29,710 nucleotides of DNA, from contig CAYTFK010000048.1 in NCBI GenBank assembly GCA_964436865.1, positions 1 through 29,710 of the forward strand, given 5' to 3'. Positions 14,522-26,717 of the stretch are shown piece by piece. The position numbers were made by a program, and so were the translations under genes. The notes beneath the pieces were generated by a model. That model saw only the letters and a program-made list of their open reading frames with translations. It did no database searches and was not told the origin of the DNA. The stretch's first letter is position 1. The number at the start of each line of letters is the position of its first letter. The DNA is from JAXGPP01 sp964436865. GTDB taxonomy: Bacteria; Planctomycetota; Planctomycetia; Pirellulales; Thermoguttaceae.

Positions 14522-16948
14522 ATGACGACGCAGGATCCGTCAGAACCGCTTCCGGAGCGGCCCCCGATGGCCGTTTCACGCCAGGGCAGCCCGCTGCGCG
14601 ACGCAATCCTGGTCGCAGGAATCGTGCTGGCCACTTCGCTGATGGTCGTCTGCACCCTGTGGATGCATTCGGTGCGGGCGCTGTCGGGGCAGGTGCGGCA
14701 TCATCTCGTCGAGATCGCGTCGATTGCCGCCCGGATGGTGGACGGTGATCTCCACCGCAGTTTCACCTCGCCGCGGCAGGAAGAGACGGAAGCATACCGC
14801 AACGCGGTGGCGGCACTGCGGCGGGTACAGCAATCCGCGACCGACGTCTGCTACATCTACACGATCATCCGGCGCGAGGGGCGAGTTCACTTTGTCCTCG
14901 ACACGGCCGAGCCAGGCGACGCCAACGGCGATGGCACGGACGACCACTCCTACATCATGCAGCGATACGACGGCTATGATCCGGAGATGGTTGCCGCTTT
15001 CCGCAACAAATGCGCCATAGCCAGCGCGCGCCCTTACGCCGACCGGTGGGGAACATTCATCTCCGGCTACGCGCCTTTCTATGACTCAGACGGAGAATTC
15101 GTCGGCCTTGTCGGAGTGGATCTCGAGCTCGACGACTACCGCCGTCAACTGGCGGCGGTCGACCGCGCGGCGCTGTGCGCCATCGCCGGGGCCGCAGTGC
15201 TCGCCGCCGGCATCGCGACGCTGGTCTGGTGGGTGCGACGTGACGCGTCGTGGACCGAACTCCGCTACCGGATGATCTTCGATTCGTCGACCGACGGGCT
15301 GGTCGTGTTCGACGCCGGAGGTCGGATCGTTGAAGCCAACCCGACCGCCTGCCGAATGCACGGTTATTCGCGGGAGGAACTGATCAATCTGCCTGGCGAC
15401 GCGATCATTCCCCCGGAATTGTATGCCAATATCGGCCAGTCGCGGGACCGCTGCGCCGGCAGCGGCCGCTTCCAGCGTGAAGTCGAGTGCGTCCGCAGCG
15501 ACGGCACGCGCTTGCTGGCCGAAGTCGATGGCGTGGTGATGCCGCTGGCCGGACGGCCGCACCTGCTGGTGATAATCCGCGACATTTCCGAACGCCGGCG
15601 TGCCGAGGAAGAGCTCCGCGACCGCACTTCAGCGCTCGAAGCGGCCAACGCATCGCTTAAGGAACTGCAGCATGCTGCCGAGGCCGCGAGCCGGGCGAAG
15701 AGTGAATTCCTTGCCAATATGAGCCACGAATTGCGGACGCCGCTGACCGCGATTCTCGGCTACGCCGAACTGCTTCGCGCGCCCTCAGGATCGGCGGCCG
15801 TCGAGGCGGCGGCTGAGACGATCCGTCGAAACGGGGAATTCCTGATCGAAATCATCAACGACATCCTCGACCTGTCGCGGATCGAAGCGGGCAGGCTCCA
15901 AATCCGCGAGCTGGCCGTTTCCCCCTTGGGCCTGCTCGAAGAAGTCGTAACGTTGATGCGGGTGCGCGCCGACGACGCGCGACTGCCGCTGGCCGTCAGG
16001 CAAATTGGCGACGTGCCATCGAGCGTGTTGACCGACCCGGTGCGGCTGCGCCAGATATTGATCAACCTCATCGGCAATGCAATCAAGTTCACCAGCGAGG
16101 GCCATGTTGACGCCACCGTCGGCTGGACGCCGGATCCGGGCGGCCGTTCGGGCACGCTCGACTTCGAGGTCGCTGACACGGGCATTGGCATGTCAGCCGA
16201 TCTGGTCGGACGGCTGTTCGACCCCTTCACGCAGGGCGACGCCTCGACCAGCCGTCGGTACCACGGCACCGGACTGGGCCTGGCGATCAGCCGGCGCCTG
16301 GCGCAGATGCTGGGCGGAGACATCACCGTCAGCAGCCGGCTGGGAAAGGGCAGCCGATTCCGCGTGAGTCTGGCCGTGATGGTTGCCAGTCGCAAGACCG
16401 CCGGTTCTTTGCCTGCTGGCGAGAGCGGCCCTCCGTGCAAACGCCAGGAAAGCCCGCCGATCGCCCTGGATTGCCGCATCCTGCTGGCCGAGGACGGCCC
16501 CGACAACCAGCGACTGCTTTCGTTTCTGCTGCGCGAGGCCGGCGCCGAGGTCGAGGTCGTCGAAAACGGCCAGCTCGCGCTGGAGCGGGTCAAGACCTCG
16601 ATGGCCGCGTCTTGCGGCGACGGAGTGCGGGCTTTCGACCTTGTTCTGATGGATCTGCAAATGCCGGTGATGGACGGCTACGAGTCCACACGCCGGTTGC
16701 GTCAGGCCGGCTACGATGGCCCGATCGTGGCCATTTCGGCGCACGCCATGAGCGACGCCATCGAGCAGGCCATGGAGTCGGGGTTCAACGCCTACCTTAC
16801 CAAGCCGATCACGCGGGACCGCCTGCTGCAGGGTGTTGCCTCGGCGATGCAGGGGCAGCCGGTGGCGGGACTTGTTCGAATCGGGCCGCCCACCGAGACT
16901 TCAGTGCCCACGCACACGTATACGTGCGCGGCGCCGTTGCGCCACTAA
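14522..16948 (+). CDS. Membrane hybrid histidine kinase with extracytoplasmic sensor, PAS and receiver
   Basis: This 808-residue sensor kinase has one helix at about 26-48 and an extracytoplasmic sensor at about 50-212 (YIYTIIRREGRVHFVLD ... FISGYAPFYDSDGEFVGLVGVDL, a PDC/Cache-like pattern). The sensor contains the acidic loop DANGDGTDD (133-141). A second helix lies at about 216-238, a PAS domain at about 247-360, and a HisKA/HATPase kinase carries His402 (SHELRTP), NLIGNAIKF, ADTGIGMS and GTGLGLAI. The C-terminal receiver (about 652-775) has Asp711 (LMDLQMP) and Lys761 (LTKP). The ATG at 14522 is favoured; a TTG at 14501 would add seven residues, and neither has a strong ribosome site. Its stop overlaps the convergent MetE-like gene. 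Signal and target are unknown. Confidence 0.93.
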   Translation: MTTQDPSEPLPERPPMAVSRQGSPLRDAILVAGIVLATSLMVVCTLWMHSVRALSGQVRHHLVEIASIAARMVDGDLHRSFTSPRQEETEAYRNAVAALRRVQQSATDVCYIYTIIRREGRVHFVLDTAEPGDANGDGTDDHSYIMQRYDGYDPEMVAAFRNKCAIASARPYADRWGTFISGYAPFYDSDGEFVGLVGVDLELDDYRRQLAAVDRAALCAIAGAAVLAAGIATLVWWVRRDASWTELRYRMIFDSSTDGLVVFDAGGRIVEANPTACRMHGYSREELINLPGDAIIPPELYANIGQSRDRCAGSGRFQREVECVRSDGTRLLAEVDGVVMPLAGRPHLLVIIRDISERRRAEEELRDRTSALEAANASLKELQHAAEAASRAKSEFLANMSHELRTPLTAILGYAELLRAPSGSAAVEAAAETIRRNGEFLIEIINDILDLSRIEAGRLQIRELAVSPLGLLEEVVTLMRVRADDARLPLAVRQIGDVPSSVLTDPVRLRQILINLIGNAIKFTSEGHVDATVGWTPDPGGRSGTLDFEVADTGIGMSADLVGRLFDPFTQGDASTSRRYHGTGLGLAISRRLAQMLGGDITVSSRLGKGSRFRVSLAVMVASRKTAGSLPAGESGPPCKRQESPPIALDCRILLAEDGPDNQRLLSFLLREAGAEVEVVENGQLALERVKTSMAASCGDGVRAFDLVLMDLQMPVMDGYESTRRLRQAGYDGPIVAISAHAMSDAIEQAMESGFNAYLTKPITRDRLLQGVASAMQGQPVAGLVRIGPPTETSVPTHTYTCAAPLRH

Positions 16949-18144
16949 CGCGCCGCCTTGGGCACAATGTCGATCTGCAGCGACGGATCGGCCGCCGGGA
17001 CGTAGGTCGTCGGCAGCCCCAACTCCCGGCGGACGATGTTGCACCCTTGAGCGATCGACGACGCCTTGTAGAAGGCGATCTCGCGATTGCAGCCCTGGCG
17101 GCCGAAACCGCAGTCGCTGGAGACGATCAGACGTTCGGGCGGGATGTACTTCAGCGCCCGACGGATCTCGGCGGCGACATCCTCGGGACGGTCGGCCTGC
17201 AGCGTGCGGTGGCTGACCGCCCCGATGGCGATCTTCTTCTTCAGGTCGTGCTTGAAGCGCTCAAACAGCTCAATATCACGGAAGTTGCGATCCTTGGTCT
17301 CAATCGTCCAGACATCCCCTTTAGCCTCCTCGAGGTAGATCTCCAGCGAGGCGGCATAGCTTGTGTCTTCCATCACCCGCTGCATATTCGGATTGCCCCA
17401 GCAGGTATGGATCCAGAGTTCCACATCGTCGAGCCCCTGCACCTCGCGGTTATACGCCTCGATCAGGAAGCGGACTTCGTCGTGATCCTTGCCGAAGGTA
17501 TTGGCCATAAAATGGAAGCACGGCTCTTCGATCTGGATCAGCTTGCAGCCGGCGTCGCGGAGCGCCAGCAGTTCCTTGTTCATGGCTTCAGCCATGTCCC
17601 AGATGACCTGCCGCTTGTCCTTGTACTTGTCGGTATGAATGTCGAGAAACAGACTCATGACCTGCGAAGCGCAGGTGCCGAACTTGACCGGCTTGCGGGT
17701 CTTCGCTTGCGTCATCCGCCAGAGCTTGTCGTAATCCAGCGGCCGGTGCTCGATCTTGTCGACGACGCGCGGCCAACGCCAGCCGGTGTAAATCTCGTGG
17801 AGGAGCGTCCCGGCCGGATACTTGAGCCACGCCGAACGCGTCTCCTCCGACTGCAGGAAGTCGCCTTCAAATCCGGCCCAACGCTGGATCGGATAGTGAT
17901 GCCACGACCGCCCGGCGAAATCCTCGTCGACGTGGTAGTCGCCGTTGGTGATGAGGTCCAGCCCCGCGCGCTCCTGGTCGCTCACGACCACGGCCAGCGC
18001 ATCCTGGAATTTCTCGCGAAAGCGGACATCCATCATGCAGGTATCGAGCGGCTTGCCCCACATGCTCAAGTCGAACCAGCGCGGGCGCGGCCAGGAACCG
18101 GTGACCGTACTGGGAAGCATCATATCGGCGGTGACGGCAAACAT
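16945..18144 (-). CDS. Core-type cobalamin-independent methionine synthase (MetE C-domain-like)
   Basis: This 399-residue protein corresponds to the catalytic C-terminal half of MetE and lacks the N-terminal folate-binding half of the full-length (roughly 750-residue) enzyme. Likely zinc ligands are His246 and Cys248 (WIHTCWGNP), Glu268 and Cys345 (VSSDCGFG). The start TVTGSWPRP and the LIQIEEPCF segment fit the family barrel. Such short proteins transfer a methyl group to a thiol, often homocysteine, from a donor other than folate polyglutamate; a corrinoid protein is one known possibility, but none is nearby. GGGGGA precedes the ATG at 18144. Stop codons overlap those of the kinase on the other strand (16945-16948). 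Confidence 0.88.
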   Translation of the reverse strand: MFAVTADMMLPSTVTGSWPRPRWFDLSMWGKPLDTCMMDVRFREKFQDALAVVVSDQERAGLDLITNGDYHVDEDFAGRSWHHYPIQRWAGFEGDFLQSEETRSAWLKYPAGTLLHEIYTGWRWPRVVDKIEHRPLDYDKLWRMTQAKTRKPVKFGTCASQVMSLFLDIHTDKYKDKRQVIWDMAEAMNKELLALRDAGCKLIQIEEPCFHFMANTFGKDHDEVRFLIEAYNREVQGLDDVELWIHTCWGNPNMQRVMEDTSYAASLEIYLEEAKGDVWTIETKDRNFRDIELFERFKHDLKKKIAIGAVSHRTLQADRPEDVAAEIRRALKYIPPERLIVSSDCGFGRQGCNREIAFYKASSIAQGCNIVRRELGLPTTYVPAADPSLQIDIVPKAAR

Positions 18145-18250
18145 GGCGGGTCCCCCTTCGAGGCAGTGGACTGGACGGCATGGAAATTCGGGGAATAGTA
18201 CGTTGACCCTCCGGGCGGGTCAACGGTTCCCCCTGGTGCCGCGTGGAGGA

Positions 18251-22159
<3,909 letters not shown>

Positions 22160-22190
22160 CCGGCCCTCCGTTTCGCCAGGACTGCATCTT

Positions 22191-22196
22191 ATTCTA
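22191..22196 (-). promoter_or_regulatory. Candidate -10 box of the CHASE kinase
   Basis: On the minus strand TAGAAT (five of six consensus bases) lies about 31 bases before the ATG at 22159, so the leader would be about 25 nt. No good -35 box is found at normal spacing. On the other strand a TTGACA at 22251-22256 faces the FabG-type gene with a poor -10 partner. Confidence 0.25.
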
Positions 22197-22325
22197 CCCG
22201 TACCCCCAGGAAAGTGCATCTGGTCACTGCGGTACTGACAGCCTGCTGGCTTGACACAACCGGCCCGCTCTGATCCATTCATCGGCGAATCAACGGGAGG
22301 ACCGCGCCGCCGCGTGGCCGAGATC

Positions 22326-23069
22326 ATGCATCAGACGGAGACAACGCTTGCTGGCCGCACGGCTTTGGTGACCGGCGGCAGTCGCGGGATCGGCCGGGCG
22401 GCCGCGGTGCGATTGGCTCAGGCGGGGGCACGCGTGGCAGTCAATTACCGCTCCCGTGCCGAGGAGGCCGAGTCCGTCTGCGCGGAAATCGGCCGCGGGG
22501 GCGGGACGGCGATCTCGCTGGCAGCCGATGTGACCCAGCTTGCCCAGGTGGCGGAGATGGTGCGTGCGATAGAGTCGCAGCTTGGGCCGGTGGAGATCCT
22601 GGTGAACAACGCCGGGATCACGCGACCTGAACCGCTGGACCAGATCACCGAACAGAGTTGGGACGAGGTGGTCAGCGTGAATCTCAAGTCGGTGTTTCTG
22701 GTGACTCAGGCTGTCTTGCCGGCGATGCGTGAGGCTGGGTGGGGGAGGATCATCAACCTTTCGAGCGTGGCGGCCCAGACGGGCGGCGTCGTCGGCCCGC
22801 ATTATGCTGCATCGAAGGCGGGCATCACTGGCCTGACCCACTCGTACGCCGCGCTGCTGGCCAAGGAAGGCATTACTGTCAACGCGGTTGCGCCGGCGTT
22901 GATCGATACGGAGATGGTCCGCAGCAACCCTCGGGCAACCCCACAACTCATTCCGGTTGGCCGATTCGGTACGGTCGAGGAAGTAGCTGATGTTGTGTAC
23001 CTTCTGGCGACCAACGGCTACATCACCGGCCAAACCATCAGTGTCAACGGCGGCTGGTACATGACCTGA
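22326..23069 (+). CDS. fabG: SDR-family 3-oxoacyl-ACP reductase (FabG-type)
   Basis: This 247-residue classical short-chain dehydrogenase/reductase is likely an NADPH-dependent reducer of 3-oxoacyl-ACP or a similar ketone. It has the cofactor motif TGGSRGIG (16-23), NNAG (94-97), the catalytic set Ser147 (INLSSVAA), Tyr160 and Lys164 (YAASK), and the late VNGGWYM ending. Length equals FabG when started at the ATG at 22326; an in-frame ATG at 22251 would add 25 residues that do not look like the family. The ribosome site is weak. Bacteria carry many FabG paralogues and no other fatty-acid gene is here, so the exact substrate is open. Confidence 0.88.
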   Translation: MHQTETTLAGRTALVTGGSRGIGRAAAVRLAQAGARVAVNYRSRAEEAESVCAEIGRGGGTAISLAADVTQLAQVAEMVRAIESQLGPVEILVNNAGITRPEPLDQITEQSWDEVVSVNLKSVFLVTQAVLPAMREAGWGRIINLSSVAAQTGGVVGPHYAASKAGITGLTHSYAALLAKEGITVNAVAPALIDTEMVRSNPRATPQLIPVGRFGTVEEVADVVYLLATNGYITGQTISVNGGWYMT

Positions 23070-23077
23070 GCCGGAGA

Positions 23078-24304
23078 TTATGCCGGACGGACGAAGATCG
23101 ACTTGGGCTCGGTTGGGCAGGCCACTTCACAGGCTCCGCAGCCGGGGCAACGTTCGTGATTGACGCGCGGCTCCAGCGTGTAGTGCTCCTCCGAGAATTT
23201 GAGAGAAATTGCCTCGTAGGGACAGCGGTTTCGGCAGATCGCGCACTCGCGATCGTCGCTGAGCAGGCAGTGGTCCATGTCCACCTGTGGCAGCCCGATC
23301 CGGGCGTGCAGTTTCGACTCCCTGGTGAGTTGGCCGATTGCCCCGCTGGGGCAGACTTCCGTGCAGCGGACGCAGTCCTCGACGCAGTAGTCCTTCGTGA
23401 AACGGACCACCGGTGCCAGCAAGCCGGCGATGCCGTTTTGCCCCAGGTCAGGTTCGATGACGCGCGTCGGGCACGCCCGGATGCAGTTGCCGCAACGGAT
23501 ACAAATGCCGGCGAACCGGCTCTCGTCCACCGATCCCGGCGGCCGCAGCGGACGCGGCGCGGTGGCCCCGGCGTGCCGCATTGCCGATGCCCACACAGCC
23601 CCCACTGCGCCAGCCAGTACGGCGCGGCGCGGAAATCGCCAGGAACGATCGAGCGCCGGTTCGGTCGATCGCCGCCAGCGACTTGGCCGAAGCCGCCGGG
23701 CCGTTGTCCAGAGCGCGTCCTGCAGTCCGCCCAGCGGGCAGAGGCGGTGGCACCAGATGCCGGGTAGAAGCAGGCTCAACAGGATGACGCTTGCCCCGCC
23801 GACCAGAAGCCAACGTGCTCCGGGCACTGCTGGCGGACTGAGCGGTGTGAACAAGCCGGCAAACCACGCCAGGGGGTCCAGCCACAAGAGCACCGGGTAT
23901 CCCAGACAGGCTCCTCCCAGAATTGCGATCGCGATTGCGGGGCCGAACCGCGGTGTGCGCGGACAACGCCGTCCAAGCTTCGAACCCAGACGGCTGGCTG
24001 TATCGGCACAGAGTCCCGGTGGGCACGCCCAACGGCAGAACCAACGGTGCCGAACGACGCATACGGCGGCCACGGAGAAGCCGGCGAGAAGAATTGGCTC
24101 GACGTGCCGTGCCGAGACCGCCGAAGCGAAAGCCAACAGCGGACTCAGCGCCGGAACGAAGGCTGCTGCCCGCGGCCACGGCAGAAGCGCGAGCAGCACC
24201 AGTACCGCTGTTGCCAGGCAGGCCATGCGGACCAACCAGCGGCGCCAAGGGGGGGACGCACACTCAGTTGGCGATTCGGCAATATGGGGCAGCCGTCGAC
24301 TCAA
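23078..24304 (-). CDS. Fused NapH/NapG-like membrane polyferredoxin
   Basis: This 408-residue protein resembles NapH joined to NapG. The first part has about four membrane helices (about 26-44, 46-66, 120-150 and 165-182) and two cytoplasmic cluster motifs, CRWACP (Cys90, Cys94) and CHRLCP (Cys185, Cys189). A twin-arginine-like stretch FPRRAVLAGAVGAV (Arg226-Arg227) then leads to a ferredoxin part with four [4Fe-4S] motifs: CIRCGNCIRACP, CVEDCVRCTEVCP, a third ending CAICRNRCP, and CPGCGACEVACP. NapG itself is a Tat-exported protein with this pattern. It should pass electrons between the quinone pool and an exported enzyme. The chosen start is a TTG whose last two bases overlap the TGA of the FAD oxidoreductase (TTGA); an ATG at 24373 would lie 70 bases inside that gene. 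Start confidence is moderate. Confidence 0.82.
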   Translation of the reverse strand: MSRRLPHIAESPTECASPPWRRWLVRMACLATAVLVLLALLPWPRAAAFVPALSPLLAFASAVSARHVEPILLAGFSVAAVCVVRHRWFCRWACPPGLCADTASRLGSKLGRRCPRTPRFGPAIAIAILGGACLGYPVLLWLDPLAWFAGLFTPLSPPAVPGARWLLVGGASVILLSLLLPGIWCHRLCPLGGLQDALWTTARRLRPSRWRRSTEPALDRSWRFPRRAVLAGAVGAVWASAMRHAGATAPRPLRPPGSVDESRFAGICIRCGNCIRACPTRVIEPDLGQNGIAGLLAPVVRFTKDYCVEDCVRCTEVCPSGAIGQLTRESKLHARIGLPQVDMDHCLLSDDRECAICRNRCPYEAISLKFSEEHYTLEPRVNHERCPGCGACEVACPTEPKSIFVRPA

Positions 24305-25668
24305 CCCAGGTAGGCCTCTTGTTCCTTGAGGATCTTCTGGATTTTGCCAATATCGGCCTTGCGCGGCGGGCAATTGTCGAGCGAAGCGACGGCTGCGGCC
24401 ACTCCGGCGGCATGTCCGGTCACAAGGCAGTTGGGGATGAGCCGCACGAGATCGGCCATCCGCATCTCGGCATTGATGCAGCGGCCGGCTGCCAGGATGT
24501 TGTCGATCTTGGTCGGAACCAGCGCGCCATAGGGGATCTCCCAGGGGCCGTGCTCGCCGTTGGACGCCCCGCCCACGCCGACCACGTCGGGGAACTTCGT
24601 TCCTGCCCTGAGGTCGGCCAGCGTCACTCGGCCAAGGCCGTCGAGCACCCGGGTAATCCGGACGCCAAGCTGCGGCGCCGTTTCCACGACGTAAGTCTTC
24701 TCGTATCCAGGGGTGGCGCGGACTTTCTCCATGTTTTTCCAGATGAATTTCCGATGGTTCAATTCGAGCCGTGTGAGCACGTCCACGTCGAGTCCATCCA
24801 CCTCGGGCCCGTGCATGTTGACCCAGTTCACCCCTGGCACGGGAGTCGGCGACCCGAGATGCTTCGGTTTGGGCGATCCGGCCGCTTTGCCGGCATCGAC
24901 GCGGTCGAGGTTGCCGACACGCGATACGAGCCCAATGTTGTGAGAGCGGTGCTCGAATGCAGCGCCGGCGGCAGCGAAGACGTCACCGTCGCCGGTGGCA
25001 TCGACCACGTTCTTCGCCAGCACGGCGCGGCGGCCTGATTTGCTTTCCAGCACGGCGCCGCAGACCGTATTGCCGCGGACAATGGCATCGGCGCACCAGG
25101 AATGCAGATAGACCTTCACTCCGGCCTCTTCGATCATCTCGACCATGACATACTTGAGGGCCTCGGCATCGACCGTGGGATTGACGCCCGGCCGGCGGTT
25201 CATGATCGCTCCGTCGAGCTTATCGAGCCGCTTCATCATTTCCTCGCCGATTCCCTGGCAGACCTGCTTGCCACCGGTGACGATGTGGCCGATGACGATA
25301 AGCACCAGGCCGCCCGACCACAACCCGCCGAAGTGGCCGTAGCGTTCGACGAGTGTCACCTTGACGCCGGTCCGAGCGGCGGCGATGGCTGCGGCCACTC
25401 CGGCCGAACCGCCACCCACCACCAGCACGTCGGTCTGGTCGATCACTTTCAGTTCGCGCTGCGGCTGGATCACCCGGCCGTCGACAATCGTGGGGCAGGT
25501 TTGCGCGTCCTGGGTCACATGCTCGGCGAGAATGGAACTCTCGAACCCGCTCGACTCGCCGGGCGCTTGCGCGGCTTCCAGATTCACGTTCATCGCGCCC
25601 AGGCCGGCTGCGGCCCCCGACGCGCCGAGTGCCTGCAACCACCGCCGCCGGTTCATCGGCAGATCCAT
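24301..25668 (-). CDS. Tat-exported FAD-dependent oxidoreductase
   Basis: This 455-residue flavoprotein belongs to the FAD-dependent oxidoreductase group common in Planctomycetes (PF12831-like). The N-terminus MDLPMNRRRWLQALGASGAA is a twin-arginine leader ending near AAQA. The dinucleotide motif VVGGGSAGVAAA lies at about 83-94, then HFGGLWSGG, the conserved VDATGDGDVFAAAGA, and the C-terminal NILAAGRCINAE ... TGHAAGVAAA that completes the FAD site. AGGAG lies seven bases before the ATG at 25668, so I reject an ATG at 25779. It acts outside the cytoplasm if the Tat signal works. The following gene is a membrane polyferredoxin in apparent translational overlap, the likely electron partner. 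Substrate cannot be read from sequence. Confidence 0.88.
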   Translation of the reverse strand: MDLPMNRRRWLQALGASGAAAGLGAMNVNLEAAQAPGESSGFESSILAEHVTQDAQTCPTIVDGRVIQPQRELKVIDQTDVLVVGGGSAGVAAAIAAARTGVKVTLVERYGHFGGLWSGGLVLIVIGHIVTGGKQVCQGIGEEMMKRLDKLDGAIMNRRPGVNPTVDAEALKYVMVEMIEEAGVKVYLHSWCADAIVRGNTVCGAVLESKSGRRAVLAKNVVDATGDGDVFAAAGAAFEHRSHNIGLVSRVGNLDRVDAGKAAGSPKPKHLGSPTPVPGVNWVNMHGPEVDGLDVDVLTRLELNHRKFIWKNMEKVRATPGYEKTYVVETAPQLGVRITRVLDGLGRVTLADLRAGTKFPDVVGVGGASNGEHGPWEIPYGALVPTKIDNILAAGRCINAEMRMADLVRLIPNCLVTGHAAGVAAAVASLDNCPPRKADIGKIQKILKEQEAYLG

Positions 25669-25803
25669 GAGGAGACTCCTGATGCTAATGGGAATGATGC
25701 AAGGGCGCGGCCGGGCACCGCACCAGTCTGGGCCGCCGGGACGGAGGCCTCGTCTATGGCTGCTATTCTCATCAAGCAAGCCGTTTTCGCAAGAGCGCAG
25801 CCG

Positions 25804-26583
25804 TCAGATCTCGGCGTGCATGTTCACCGGTCCGCGGCCGTGACCCAAGCCCGGATTGCTGGAAATTGCCCGGCTGATAAACCGTTTGGCCAGGGCGACC
25901 GCCGCTGGCAGAGGCTCTCCTCGTGCCAGCAGGGCGGTCACGGCCGCCGAGAAGACGCAGCCGGTGCCGTGCGTGTGCGGGGTATCAATCTTCGCGGCGG
26001 GAAGCCGCGTGATCCGACCTTCGGACCACAGCACGTCGACGGCGTCGCCCTCCAGGCTGCCCCCTTTGACGAGCACGTGCCGTGGTCCAAGACTGCCGAT
26101 TCGGCGAGCGGCGAGTTCCATCGCCGCCACGTCGACGATCTCCATCTCGGCCAGAGCGGCTGCTTCGGCTCGATTGGGCGTTGCCAGGAAGGCCTGCGGC
26201 AGCAAGCGGCGGCGAAGCACTTCCACGGCGTCGGGATCGATGAGCGATGCCCCGTGCTTGCTGATCATTACGGGGTCGACCACCAGGGGGAAACGAAAGC
26301 CGGCCGCCCGGCCAGCGACCGCTTCAAGGATCGCTGCGTCGCCGAGTGCGCCGGTCTTGGCCGCCTGGGGCGGCAGATCGATGAGGACGGCGTCGAGTTG
26401 GGCGAGGACAAGGTCTGGCTCGACGAGGCGGACTAACTGCACCCCTTGGGTGTTCTGCACGGTGAGCAGCGTCACCACACTTGTGCCATAAGCTCGGTGC
26501 TGGTGAAAGGTCTTGAGGTCGGCCTGGAGGCCGGCGCCGCCGGAGGGGTCGGAACCGGCGATGGTCATGGCAACAGGGAGCAT
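25804..26583 (-). CDS. thiD: Hydroxymethylpyrimidine/phosphomethylpyrimidine kinase ThiD
   Basis: This 259-residue ribokinase-fold enzyme of thiamine synthesis phosphorylates HMP and then HMP-P with ATP. It shows AGSDPSGGAGLQADLKTF (9-26), VVDPVMISKHG (101-111), TPNRAEA (135-141) and the catalytic loop DTPHTHGTGCVFSAA with Cys209. Length is normal. A GGAGA ribosome site stands about seven bases before the ATG. No TPP riboswitch is visible before it, and no other thi gene is here. It precedes the FAD oxidoreductase on the same strand by 135 bases, so a shared transcript is possible but not needed. Confidence 0.96.
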   Translation of the reverse strand: MLPVAMTIAGSDPSGGAGLQADLKTFHQHRAYGTSVVTLLTVQNTQGVQLVRLVEPDLVLAQLDAVLIDLPPQAAKTGALGDAAILEAVAGRAAGFRFPLVVDPVMISKHGASLIDPDAVEVLRRRLLPQAFLATPNRAEAAALAEMEIVDVAAMELAARRIGSLGPRHVLVKGGSLEGDAVDVLWSEGRITRLPAAKIDTPHTHGTGCVFSAAVTALLARGEPLPAAVALAKRFISRAISSNPGLGHGRGPVNMHAEI

Positions 26584-26609
26584 CGCTGTCTCCGCGGAAG
26601 GTCATAGGG

Positions 26610-26646
26610 CAGCCAAATTGTAGTGCATTTGAAGACACATTGGCTG
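26610..26646. promoter_or_regulatory. 7-bp inverted repeat and -10 box between thiD and a metallophosphoesterase
   Basis: CAGCCAA (26610-26616) and TTGGCTG (26640-26646) are exact complements 23 bases apart in the divergent gap. Directly beside the left arm, TACAAT (26617-26622, minus strand) is a five-of-six -10 box for thiD, with no clear -35 at normal spacing. The arrangement could be a regulator site for either gene. Confidence 0.35.
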
Positions 26647-26717
26647 GCGGGTGAGTGGGGCGACCCGTAGAATGCCAGCGGGCACGGGTACTACAGGCGG
26701 GCGGATCGGCGGTAGCC

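Noticed and set aside
14215..14748. Possible gene before the first membrane kinase
   Set aside because: It overlaps the kinase in another frame, has a biased composition and shows no ribosome site.
26680..26700. AATGCCAGCG near thiD, resembling part of a TPP riboswitch
   Set aside because: It reads on the plus strand, away from thiD, and lacks the CUGAGA and ACCUGAUC parts, so it is probably chance.
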